From Chryseobacterium sp. JUb7 (GTDB lineage Bacteria > Bacteroidota > Bacteroidia > Flavobacteriales > Weeksellaceae), in the NCBI RefSeq assembly GCF_024806495.1, contig NZ_JANUFF010000001.1:186001-250000 (forward strand): a stretch of 64,000 nt of DNA. The letters are read 5' to 3'. The position numbers and the translations under genes are program-made. Under the pieces are notes generated by a model. It was not told where the DNA came from. It worked only from the letters and a program-made list of their open reading frames with translations, and made no database searches. Shown one piece after another: positions 33,753 through 41,279 of this stretch. Position 1 is the stretch's first letter; each line of letters begins with the position of its first letter.

Positions 33753-34040
33753 ATGAAGATTGCTTTAAAAGTAACATCTTGTCTATCAATTCTTTTAGCT
33801 TTATTTCTTATTTATACTTGTATTTGTGAGCTGCAAGAAAATGCAACAATTTCAGATATAAGCTTTCTTCCTCTTTTAATTTTAATTATTGTTTTAGCTA
33901 ATGCAGTTTTAGCTTTATTTTTATTAATTGGAAAAGTAAAACAACTAAGAGAATTTTTAATTCTTCAAATTTTTATAATAGTACCAACGAGTTTATTGTT
34001 GTATGAGATTTTATTCAATTCAACAATTTCATGTACTTAA
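33753..34040 (+). CDS. small membrane protein, unknown
   Basis: A 95-residue protein that is nearly all hydrophobic, with three predicted transmembrane helices (about 7-25, 38-60 and 68-88) separated by short charged loops. I do not recognise a family. It starts 10 bp after menA and probably belongs to the same transcript, but nothing links it to quinone synthesis by sequence. Confidence 0.55.
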   Translation: MKIALKVTSCLSILLALFLIYTCICELQENATISDISFLPLLILIIVLANAVLALFLLIGKVKQLREFLILQIFIIVPTSLLLYEILFNSTISCT

Positions 34041-34091
34041 GTTTAAAATACAAATATTTTGAAAGTATTAAAGAAATAAAAATTATAATTA

Positions 34092-34186
34092 AAAAGATGC
34101 TTCGACAGGCTCAGCATGACACTGTTTAAAGTGTATAACAGTTAGTATTAGCGTTGTCATGCTGAGCTCGTCGAAGCATCTTTTTA
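34092..34186. repeat. complete paired repeat, CTTCGACAGGCTCAG family
   Basis: AGATGCTTCGACAGGCTCAG (34095) continues through CATGACAC. The right arm, TGTCATGCTGAGCTCGTCGA (34155), continues to AGCATCTTTTT (34186). The arms pair almost perfectly across about 30 bp and the right arm ends in Ts, so it may also act as a terminator. This is the best-preserved copy of the family in the window. Confidence 0.9.
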
Positions 34187-34262
34187 AAAAATTAAAATAA
34201 ATAGTGTTATTCATGAAAAAAAATAATACTATTTGTGTTTAAAAACAAAAAAATAATTAAAA

Positions 34263-34949
34263 ATGAAAATACAATACTTAGGACAAAACTGTTTTTTGTT
34301 CACTTACAAAGACAAAACGATTTTATGTGACCCTTTCTACAACTACAAAAAAGCAGAATCAGGGTTTGATATTTCTGCTCAGAAAATTGATTATATCTTA
34401 TTGACTCACGCACATGGAGATCATATTGCAGACGTGGAAGAAGTATTGCAGTTTCACCCAGAAGCAACGATTATCGCTGTTCCGGAAATCTGTGGATATT
34501 TCAAAACTGCAAAAAATAAAGACGATGTAAACTTAGGAGGATCGGCAAAAATCGACGATCTTAAAATTTCCATGGTTCCGGCTCACCATACAAGTTCATT
34601 CCCTGATGGAAGCTACGGAGGCGTTCCTGTAGGATATATTTTCAGGCTTCCTGAAGGTAAAAACGTTTATTTGGCGGGTGATACTGGTGTAATGGCAGAT
34701 ATGGAGCTATTTCCAAGATTATACGGAAATTTAGACCTTTCTATCCTTCCCATCGGAAGTCATTACACGATGTGTCCTAGAAAAGCGGCTTTTGCAGCAG
34801 CAGAGTTATTGAAAACTCCAAAAGTAATCGGATGTCACTTTGATACTTTCCCTGCGATTGAAATTAATCATGAAAGTGCATTGAAGCATTTTGCAGATAA
34901 AAATGTAGAACTTGTTTTACCAAAATTGGGAGAGACGTTCGAATTTTAA
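34263..34949 (+). CDS. metal-dependent hydrolase of the UPF0173 / UlaG-like metallo-beta-lactamase fold
   Basis: A 228-residue cytoplasmic metallo-beta-lactamase-fold protein. The metal ligands are HAHGDH (H49, H51, D53, H54), PAHHTS, the AGDTG Asp and GCHFDTFP near the C-terminus, all conserved, so it should be active. Length and motif spacing match UPF0173 (YtkL-like) proteins, whose substrate is not established. It is followed by the SRP RNA gene on the opposite strand. Confidence 0.88.
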   Translation: MKIQYLGQNCFLFTYKDKTILCDPFYNYKKAESGFDISAQKIDYILLTHAHGDHIADVEEVLQFHPEATIIAVPEICGYFKTAKNKDDVNLGGSAKIDDLKISMVPAHHTSSFPDGSYGGVPVGYIFRLPEGKNVYLAGDTGVMADMELFPRLYGNLDLSILPIGSHYTMCPRKAAFAAAELLKTPKVIGCHFDTFPAIEINHESALKHFADKNVELVLPKLGETFEF

Positions 34950-35057
34950 ATAAATTAAGGAAGGTAATTTGAAAATTAAAATAGAAATGTTGGAAAGTTT
35001 AGACATAAAAAAAGATAATCTTCAAATTACCTCTCTTCAACTTAAACCAAAAAAAAA

Positions 35058-35160
35058 TGGCAAGCTACCTAAATCACACCGCTACGACCAATTACCTTTG
35101 CTGCGTTCCCACCCTGGAGGATTCTCAGGAGCTGGTTGTTTAGGACTTGCCGTTGCAAAG
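35058..35160 (-). ncRNA. ffs: small signal recognition particle RNA (4.5S type)
   Basis: Read on the minus strand, the segment has the core of bacterial SRP RNA. A GGAA tetraloop (35109-35106) on the short stem GGGTG/CGC is followed at once by GCAGC (35104-35100) and AAAGG, which are the Ffh-binding asymmetric loops. Outer helices also pair: ACCAG..TTGGT, CCTAAA..TTTAGG and GGCAAG (35151-35146) with CTTGCC (35064-35059). A run of nine Ts follows on the minus strand (35057-35049), giving a terminator. Length is about 100 nt, normal for the small type. The 5' end is approximate. An open frame crossing the region on the plus strand is treated as spurious. Confidence 0.85.
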
Positions 35161-35283
35161 GTAGGAATATTTTATAAACTTCAAAACATTATTACAGAAA
35201 ATTAATTGAAAAAAAACGCTGATAGAGGTAGATTGCTGAAATTCAGACTAATAATTTTTCAAAAATTTTCAAAAAATTTAGAT

Positions 35284-35883
35284 ATGACGAAAAGCCCTTC
35301 CACATTAGGAATTTTACTGTTTGGAACTACGATGATTGTTTTTTTCGTGGTGTATTACTTCTTTTCAGGAGTTAATTATTTTGATATTTCACTGAAAGCT
35401 AATGCGTTCGTGTTGCCGCTGATTTATGCGGGAGCAGCATTTTGGTCAGTGAAATCGTACTGGAACAAGAATAAAGTTGTGACTTTTAAAGATGCTTTTA
35501 AGAGAGCATTCATCCCGATGTTTATTGGAGGAGCTCTTTCTATTTTCAGTATTTATGCATTCCTGAATTTTGCTGATCCCGATGCAAAAAAGCTGCTGAA
35601 TTATCAATATGTAACAAGACAAAAGGCAGAAATGGATAAAGAATATGAGTCTGCAAGAAAGGTTTTGAAGCATCAGAAAGATATTGATGAGTTGGATCAA
35701 AAGTATAAAGAGAGGCTTCCAAGCTTTTCTCCTGATGCTGTAAAAGGAAAAGATATGCTTACAGCAAGTCATTTTTCAGGATATTTTGCAGCGATTCTTA
35801 TATTTTACGTAGTTTTGTCGGTGTTTTTTGGAGCGTTTTTCAGAACAAGAAGTATTTACCAGGAAACAACAGAACAAGAATAA
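35284..35883 (+). CDS. DUF4199 domain-containing membrane protein
   Basis: A 199-residue membrane protein: three helices in the N-terminal half, a long charged loop (about residues 95-150, with AEMDKEYESARKVLKHQKDI) and one C-terminal helix. This layout and the N-terminal pattern match DUF4199, which in flavobacteria often sits directly upstream of a glycosyltransferase 2 gene, as here (17-bp gap). The ATG at 35284 is chosen because the longer frame begins near the SRP RNA promoter side with a basic, non-membrane stretch. Function unknown. Confidence 0.82.
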   Translation: MTKSPSTLGILLFGTTMIVFFVVYYFFSGVNYFDISLKANAFVLPLIYAGAAFWSVKSYWNKNKVVTFKDAFKRAFIPMFIGGALSIFSIYAFLNFADPDAKKLLNYQYVTRQKAEMDKEYESARKVLKHQKDIDELDQKYKERLPSFSPDAVKGKDMLTASHFSGYFAAILIFYVVLSVFFGAFFRTRSIYQETTEQE

Positions 35884-35900
35884 TTTTTTATTAAAATTAA

Positions 35901-36851
35901 ATGAATTTATCTATAGTTATTCCGTTACTGAACGAAGAAGCCTCTTTGGAAGAGCTTTTTTCAAGGATTGATAATGTTTGTAAATCAAACAGTTTATCCT
36001 ATGAAATATGGTTTGTAGATGACGGAAGTACAGATTTGTCGTGGAGTATTATTGAGAATTTAAAAATTCAGCACCCTCAGATCCACGGTATTAAATTTTC
36101 CAAAAATTATGGAAAATCCCAAGCTCTTCATGCAGCTTTTGAAAGAACAAATGGCGATGTTATTATCACAATGGACGCTGATTTACAGGATTTTCCGGAA
36201 GAAATTCCGGAACTCTATAATATGGTAGTTCAGGATAATTATGATATTGTTTCCGGTTGGAAAAAGAAGCGTTTTGATAATGTAATGACGAAAAATGTTC
36301 CGTCAAAATTATTTAACGCCGCCGCAAGAAAAGTTTCAGGAGTTGAACTTCACGATTTCAATTGTGGCTTGAAAGCTTACAAAAAACAGGTTGTAAAAAC
36401 AATAGATGTATATGGTGATATGCACCGATACATTCCTGTTTTAGCTGCCAATGCAGGTTTTAGAAGAATTACAGAAAAAGAAGTTCAGCATCAGGCAAGA
36501 CCTTACGGAACTTCAAAATTCGGAACGGAAAGATTCATCAGAGGTTTTCTGGATTTGGTAACCCTTTGGTTTGTAAGTCGTTTTGGAGGAAGGCCAATGC
36601 ATTTCTTCGGAGCAGTCGGAACATTGATGTTTATTGTAGGTTTCCTTTCTGCTCTTTGGCTGGGAATTTCAAAATTAATTGATGTTGCCAGAGGAATTTA
36701 CGGACATTTAATAACCAATAATCCTTGGTTCTTTATTGCTTTGACAATGATGATTATGGGAACATTGCTTTTTGTGGCAGGATTTTTAGGTGAAATGATT
36801 ATCAGAACAAATAGAGAACATAAGAACTATAATATTGATGAAGTGATTTAA
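35901..36851 (+). CDS. family 2 glycosyltransferase (polyprenyl-phosphate glycosyltransferase type)
   Basis: A 316-residue enzyme: an N-terminal GT-A domain (SIVIPLLNEEASLEEL; VDDGSTD at about 39-45; the metal-binding DADLQD at about 93-98) and two C-terminal transmembrane helices, as in DPM1/GtrB proteins that charge undecaprenyl phosphate with a sugar at the inner membrane. The nucleotide sugar is unknown. It sits between a DUF4199 gene and a run of small membrane proteins, with a 1-bp gap to the next start, so it is probably in one operon. Confidence 0.9.
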   Translation: MNLSIVIPLLNEEASLEELFSRIDNVCKSNSLSYEIWFVDDGSTDLSWSIIENLKIQHPQIHGIKFSKNYGKSQALHAAFERTNGDVIITMDADLQDFPEEIPELYNMVVQDNYDIVSGWKKKRFDNVMTKNVPSKLFNAAARKVSGVELHDFNCGLKAYKKQVVKTIDVYGDMHRYIPVLAANAGFRRITEKEVQHQARPYGTSKFGTERFIRGFLDLVTLWFVSRFGGRPMHFFGAVGTLMFIVGFLSALWLGISKLIDVARGIYGHLITNNPWFFIALTMMIMGTLLFVAGFLGEMIIRTNREHKNYNIDEVI

Positions 36852-36852
36852 T

Positions 36853-37245
36853 ATGGAAAATAATTTACCCAAAATTTATTCTCAAAAAACGATTTTAGGT
36901 TTTTCTATTGTTTTTTCTACTCTTTTTGGAGGAGTATTGCTTTATCAAAATTTAATTGATGCTAAAAAGAAAAAAGAAGCTTATATCATTTTAGGGATTT
37001 CTATTTTGTTGACAATCATCACTATAGTTGTTGTTAATATCCCCGAAGAGCCTAAAAGCTCGTTGGCTTATTTATGTGGTTTAGGAGGGGGGAGTTTATT
37101 ATCCTATTATTTTGTTCCAAAATATTTTCCAGACGAAGAAAAATATCCTAAAAAACAAATTTGGAAACCATTAATTATAAGCGTTATAATTGCTGCAATT
37201 TTTGTAGCTTTAATTATTTACGCAGGATCATTTGAAAAAAGGTAG
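36853..37245 (+). CDS. small membrane protein, unknown
   Basis: A 130-residue protein with about four hydrophobic helices (near 12-30, 43-60, 68-85, 105-125) and a basic loop KKKKEAY. No family recognised. The ATG comes one base after the glycosyltransferase stop, so translation is probably coupled; a role with that enzyme is possible but not shown. Confidence 0.65.
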   Translation: MENNLPKIYSQKTILGFSIVFSTLFGGVLLYQNLIDAKKKKEAYIILGISILLTIITIVVVNIPEEPKSSLAYLCGLGGGSLLSYYFVPKYFPDEEKYPKKQIWKPLIISVIIAAIFVALIIYAGSFEKR

Positions 37246-37264
37246 CGATGTAATTATCTTAATA

Positions 37265-37993
37265 ATGAATAGAAAACGTTGTTTGAACTGTGGTCATTCA
37301 ATTTCCGATGAGTTTTGTGCTCATTGCGGACAAAAATCTGACACAGCAAGAATAACTCCTCATTCACTTATTAAAAATGATATTCTCGGATCAATCTGGC
37401 ATGTTGAAGCCAAGTTTTTCAATACATTGAAAGATGTTTTATTCAGACCCGGTACAACGGCGATGGATTATATTTCAGGAAAAAGAATCAGATACAACAA
37501 TTTTATATCGTTGTTACTGATTCTTTTTGGTTTTAATGTGTTGGGGCTGCATTTTTATGAAAAATTTGCGCCGCCGGAAACATTGGCGAATGATTCTGAG
37601 ATTAAAGATTTCTTTTCAAAATACTCCAAAACAATTCTGTTTGTGATCATTCCGATGTTGGCAATCAATGCTTATTTTCTCTTCAAAAAAATAAAATTAA
37701 ACATTGCAGAGCATTTTATCATCGGAACAGTGAGTCTTTTAGGAATTTTAATCATATTTTTGTTGGACGATATTGTAAGTTTAATAGGTTTATGGAAGCC
37801 TGTTTCAAAGATTTTCAATATTTTTGATAAAGTTATATTCGGTCTTTTTATTCTCTTCCCCGCAGTCACATATTGGAATGCTTTTAAAAATTCATACTCA
37901 AAAACAGGTTTACTGTGTCGAGTATCAATTCTTTATGTTTTGATGGGAATAGAAAGTCTCACTATAATTATTATTTTATATAGAATATTTTAA
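37265..37993 (+). CDS. DUF3667 membrane protein with zinc ribbon
   Basis: A 242-residue protein with an N-terminal zinc ribbon, CLNCGHSISDEFCAHCGQ (C6, C9, C18, C21), and five or so transmembrane helices, which is the DUF3667 architecture of Bacteroidota. The cytoplasmic linker TLKDVLFRPGTTAMDYISGK is the conserved DUF3667 core. The ATG at 37265 gives the ribbon at the very N-terminus; the longer frame would overlap the preceding gene. Function unknown, possibly an envelope sensor. Confidence 0.85.
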   Translation: MNRKRCLNCGHSISDEFCAHCGQKSDTARITPHSLIKNDILGSIWHVEAKFFNTLKDVLFRPGTTAMDYISGKRIRYNNFISLLLILFGFNVLGLHFYEKFAPPETLANDSEIKDFFSKYSKTILFVIIPMLAINAYFLFKKIKLNIAEHFIIGTVSLLGILIIFLLDDIVSLIGLWKPVSKIFNIFDKVIFGLFILFPAVTYWNAFKNSYSKTGLLCRVSILYVLMGIESLTIIIILYRIF

Positions 37994-38000
37994 GTTAAAT

Positions 38001-38702
38001 ATGAAAAATATATTTTACACATTCATGCTTGTTGCTATTGTTTCCTGTGGAAAAGTTTCTCCGAAAGGAACTATTGAAAGGAAAGATGTAGATGTTTCAG
38101 AATTTGTAAATCTGGATCTTGATGGGAAGTTTCGGGTATTCTATGCGAGAGGGACAAAGAACTTTGTAGAAATAGAAACTTATCCTAATGTTGCTGATAA
38201 TCTTGATGTTGATGTGAAAGATAAAACATTATCGATCAAAGAAAAAAGAGGAACAAAAGGTGTTGATTTTTACAACGTTACCATCTATTCAAAATATAAT
38301 CTTGAAAAAATTTCGATTTCTGATTCTGTAGAAATGAATATTTCAAGTGAAATTAAGACAGATAACTTTAAGCTGAATTTAAAAAATTACGCTACATTTA
38401 TGGGTTCGGTAAATACCAGAAGAGCAGAAGTTGAAATGCTGAACCGAAGCAGAGCCAACTTTTTAGGTCAAACCAAAGATGCTGTAATAAAGATCTCTGA
38501 TACAGCAAGTTTAATCGCTCCTTACTGGAAAATAGACAATCTGAAAATAGATTCTAAAAATGGAAATTATGCAGAAGTAAACGTAAAAGATTCATTAAAA
38601 GGACATGTTCAGAATACCGCAAAATTTATTTATTATAATGACCCAATTCGTGCATTTAAAATAGATAAAGATACGCGAGTGGAGAATAAGAAATTAGACT
38701 AG
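38001..38702 (+). CDS. DUF2807 (GIN-domain) lipoprotein
   Basis: A 233-residue lipoprotein (MKNIFYTFMLVAIVSCGK, lipobox VSC) with a beta-helical DUF2807 body: VSEFVNLDLDGKFRVFYARG, then YSKYNLEKISISDSVEMN, then repeated short strands. DUF2807 proteins are putative auto-transporter-like adhesins common in Bacteroidota, with no known function. It starts 7 bp after DUF3667 and its stop is followed 3 bp later by the GyrB-like gene, so all are co-transcribed. Confidence 0.83.
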   Translation: MKNIFYTFMLVAIVSCGKVSPKGTIERKDVDVSEFVNLDLDGKFRVFYARGTKNFVEIETYPNVADNLDVDVKDKTLSIKEKRGTKGVDFYNVTIYSKYNLEKISISDSVEMNISSEIKTDNFKLNLKNYATFMGSVNTRRAEVEMLNRSRANFLGQTKDAVIKISDTASLIAPYWKIDNLKIDSKNGNYAEVNVKDSLKGHVQNTAKFIYYNDPIRAFKIDKDTRVENKKLD

Positions 38703-38705
38703 GAT

Positions 38706-39314
38706 TTGGAAGAAAAAAAATATACAGCGAGTAGCATTCAAACTTTGGAAGGAATGGAGCATGTAAGGCTTCGTCCTCAAATGTATTTTGAAGATTGTTT
38801 TAAAGAAAACAATTTAAATTCTCTTGTATTTGAATCTCTTTGTCATGCAATTGATGAATATTTTGATGATAACTGTACTGAAATTATTATTAATGCTAAT
38901 GGAAACTTGTTAAATATAGAATATAATGCAGGAATGTCTTTAGATAAATCTTGGGATTTAACTAAAGCTGAATGTATTATGACAAAAATTGGAGCTTGTA
39001 GCAATGAAAAAAAACATTTGGAAGTCGGGGATGAATTTTGCAGGGTTGGAATGGCTACAATTAATGCAGTTTCAGAAAAATGTGAATTAAAAACAATCTG
39101 GAATAAACGAAAAGCTCATTTTATTTTTGAAAAAGGAAAAACGATTTTTAGAGAAATTTCTGAAGCGGATATTTCTGAAGATTCAACAACAATAAGCTTT
39201 GAAATCGACAAAGAAATTTTTGAAAATTCTGTATTTGAATTAAATGAGTTACAATTAAAAATAAATTCATTAAAAGACAGATTACCAAGCTTGGAAATTA
39301 AATTTAATAAATAA
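38706..39314 (+). CDS. stand-alone degenerate GyrB/ParE-type ATPase-domain protein
   Basis: A 202-residue protein that aligns over its length with the N-terminal GHKL ATPase domain of GyrB: YTASSIQTLEGMEHVRLRP matches the GyrB start and QMYFEDC its next element. VFESLCHAIDEYF aligns with GyrB VFEVVDNAIDEAL, and NAVSEKCEL follows an altered ATP lid. The general-base Glu is kept (E43), but the Mg-binding Asn is His (H47), the adenine-binding Asp is Tyr (Y73, in place of the DDGRGIP motif), and the GLHGVG lid is FCRVGMA. There is no transducer, TOPRIM or C-terminal region. TTG is the likely start, since GyrB proteins begin just before YTA. It is translationally close to DUF2807 upstream. Confidence 0.7.
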   Translation: MEEKKYTASSIQTLEGMEHVRLRPQMYFEDCFKENNLNSLVFESLCHAIDEYFDDNCTEIIINANGNLLNIEYNAGMSLDKSWDLTKAECIMTKIGACSNEKKHLEVGDEFCRVGMATINAVSEKCELKTIWNKRKAHFIFEKGKTIFREISEADISEDSTTISFEIDKEIFENSVFELNELQLKINSLKDRLPSLEIKFNK

Positions 39315-39320
39315 AAATAC

Positions 39321-39393
39321 TATCATTCAGAACAAGACGAAGTGACGAATCTTTTTTAAGTAAAAAATAGATTTCTGCTTCATCGAAATGATA
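39321..39393. repeat. imperfect inverted repeat with GACGAAGTGACGAATCT arm
   Basis: TATCATTCAGAACAAGACGA and on to GAATCT (39321-39352) faces AGATTTCTGCTTCATCGAAA and on to ATGATA (39369-39393). The GTGACGAATCT arm recurs at 13345 and related CGTCACTTCG at 13231 and 44069. Nothing else is seen in the gap 39315-39448. Confidence 0.6.
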
Positions 39394-39448
39394 ATGCTGA
39401 AACGATAAACAAAAAACAAAGGAACTTTACAAATTATAAAATACAAAT

Positions 39449-41164
39449 ATGACAACATTAGAAAAAGCAAAACTTTGGTTAAGCGACACATTTGATAAGG
39501 AAACGAGAGACGCTGTTCAGTCATTAATTGACAGCAATTCTCCCGATTTGGAAGACTCTTTTTACAGAGAGCTTGAATTCGGAACTGGAGGGATGAGAGG
39601 AATTATGGGTGTCGGAACCAATCGTTTAAATAAATACACGTTAGGTCAAGCTACACAAGGACTTGCAAATTATATGTTAAAGCAGTTTCAAGGTGAGGAA
39701 ATCAGTGTTGCGATTGCTTATGATGTAAGAAATAATTCAAAAGAATTCGGGAAATTGGTGGCTGATGTTTTAACGGCAAATGGAATTAAAGTATTGCTTT
39801 TCAAGGATCACAGACCGACTCCGGAATTATCTTTCACGGTACGTGACAAAAAATGTAACGGAGGAATTGTTTTAACGGCATCTCACAACCCACCGGAATA
39901 CAACGGTTACAAAGTATATTGGAATGACGGGGCTCAAATTGTTCCACCACATGATGAAGCGATCATTAATGAAGTTTATTCTACAAAATTTGAAGATATT
40001 AAATTCGATGGAAACGATGAGTTAATCGAATGGATCGGAGAAGAGCAGGATGAAGTGTATATCGATGCTTGCATCGAAAATTCTACCTATCAGAATGTAG
40101 GAAAAGAAAATTTAAATATTGTTTTCACATCGATTCACGGAACAACCTATACAACAGTTCCTCAGGCACTTAAAAAAGCAGGTTTCAAAAAAATCGATTT
40201 AGTTAGAGAGCAAATGATTCCCAGCGGAAATTTCCCAACGGTAGACTCTCCAAATCCTGAAGAGCCTGCGGCATTGGAAATGGCGATGGATCTTGCTAAA
40301 ATTACCAATGCAGACATCGTTATCGGAACAGATCCGGATGGTGACAGACTAGGAATTGCAGTTAGAAACCTGGATGGTGAAATGCAGCTACTGAATGGTA
40401 ATCAAACCAATACGATTCTTACATACTACATTTTAAACGAGTGGAGAAAGCTTGATAAGATTACTGGAAAAGAATTTATCGGTTCTACGATTGTAACTTC
40501 GGATATTTTCTTTGATATCGCTCAAAAATTCGGTGTTGACTGTAAAGTTGGTCTTACCGGATTCAAATGGATCGGAAAAATGATCCGGGATTTTGAAGGC
40601 AGGGAAAAATTCGTATGTGGTGGCGAAGAAAGTTTCGGATTCATGACGGGAGATTTTGTACGAGATAAAGATTCATGTGGCAGTATTCTTCTAGCTTGTG
40701 AAATCGCAGCTTGGTGCAAAGCAAACGGAAGAACGATGTACCAGTATATGATTGAAATTTATCAGGAAACCGGAATGTATTACGAAGGTTTGGTAAATTT
40801 GGTAAGAAAAGGAAGAGACGGGGCAGAAGAAATTCAGAATATGATGAAAAACTTCCGCGAAAATCCTCCAAAAGAGTTGGCAGGATCATTAGTAGAAGAA
40901 GTAAAGGATTTCAAAGAGCAGACCAATTTCATCGTTTCAAAAGGAGAAAAAGAAGTGATGAATGACATTCCGAAGTCGAATGTATTGATTTATTACACTC
41001 AGGACGGAACAAAAGTTTGCGTAAGACCTTCAGGTACAGAGCCGAAGATCAAGTTTTATATCTCTGTAAAAGATTCGATTACCTCTGAAGCAGATTTCAG
41101 AGACAAATTAAAATCTCTGGACGAAAAAATTAATCAAGTTAAAAACGATCTTCAACTGACATAA
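39449..41164 (+). CDS. phosphohexomutase (phosphoglucomutase/phosphomannomutase)
   Basis: A 571-residue alpha-D-phosphohexomutase, interconverting hexose 1- and 6-phosphates for glycan and storage sugar synthesis. The catalytic phosphoserine loop is TASHNPPEYNGYK, the metal loop GTDPDGDRLGIAV, the sugar-binding loop GGEESFGF and the phosphate-binding loop RPSGTEPKIKFY near the C-terminus; all four are intact. Length matches the long PgcA-like bacterial subgroup. It is followed by a mirrored repeat and then an aminotransferase gene. Confidence 0.94.
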   Translation: MTTLEKAKLWLSDTFDKETRDAVQSLIDSNSPDLEDSFYRELEFGTGGMRGIMGVGTNRLNKYTLGQATQGLANYMLKQFQGEEISVAIAYDVRNNSKEFGKLVADVLTANGIKVLLFKDHRPTPELSFTVRDKKCNGGIVLTASHNPPEYNGYKVYWNDGAQIVPPHDEAIINEVYSTKFEDIKFDGNDELIEWIGEEQDEVYIDACIENSTYQNVGKENLNIVFTSIHGTTYTTVPQALKKAGFKKIDLVREQMIPSGNFPTVDSPNPEEPAALEMAMDLAKITNADIVIGTDPDGDRLGIAVRNLDGEMQLLNGNQTNTILTYYILNEWRKLDKITGKEFIGSTIVTSDIFFDIAQKFGVDCKVGLTGFKWIGKMIRDFEGREKFVCGGEESFGFMTGDFVRDKDSCGSILLACEIAAWCKANGRTMYQYMIEIYQETGMYYEGLVNLVRKGRDGAEEIQNMMKNFRENPPKELAGSLVEEVKDFKEQTNFIVSKGEKEVMNDIPKSNVLIYYTQDGTKVCVRPSGTEPKIKFYISVKDSITSEADFRDKLKSLDEKINQVKNDLQLT

Positions 41165-41170
41165 AATATA

Positions 41171-41248
41171 GGGCTTAGGATTTAGGATAAGGAATTAGGT
41201 AATTTTTGCACGCAGAAACTAAGCCCTAAAACCTATTTCCTAAGCCCT
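41171..41248. repeat. mirrored GGGCTTAGG-type hairpin
   Basis: GGGCTTAGGATTTAGGATAA and on to GGAATTAGG (41171-41199) faces TAAGCCCTAAAACCTATTTC and on to CTAAGCCCT (41220-41248). It is built of short CTTAGG/CCTAAG units, as at 32727, and lies between two same-strand genes. Confidence 0.8.
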
Positions 41249-41279
41249 CAAAATAAATTCTAATTAAATAAAAAATAAA

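Noticed and set aside
34969..35205. 78-residue plus-strand open frame with TTG start
   Set aside because: It lies across the SRP RNA on the opposite strand, its composition follows the RNA stems, and no start signal or family supports it.
36853..37265. Overlap of the 36853 gene and a longer DUF3667 frame starting at 37232
   Set aside because: The longer start adds a stretch before the zinc ribbon and would overlap the previous gene; the ATG at 37265 places the ribbon at the N-terminus as in the family.
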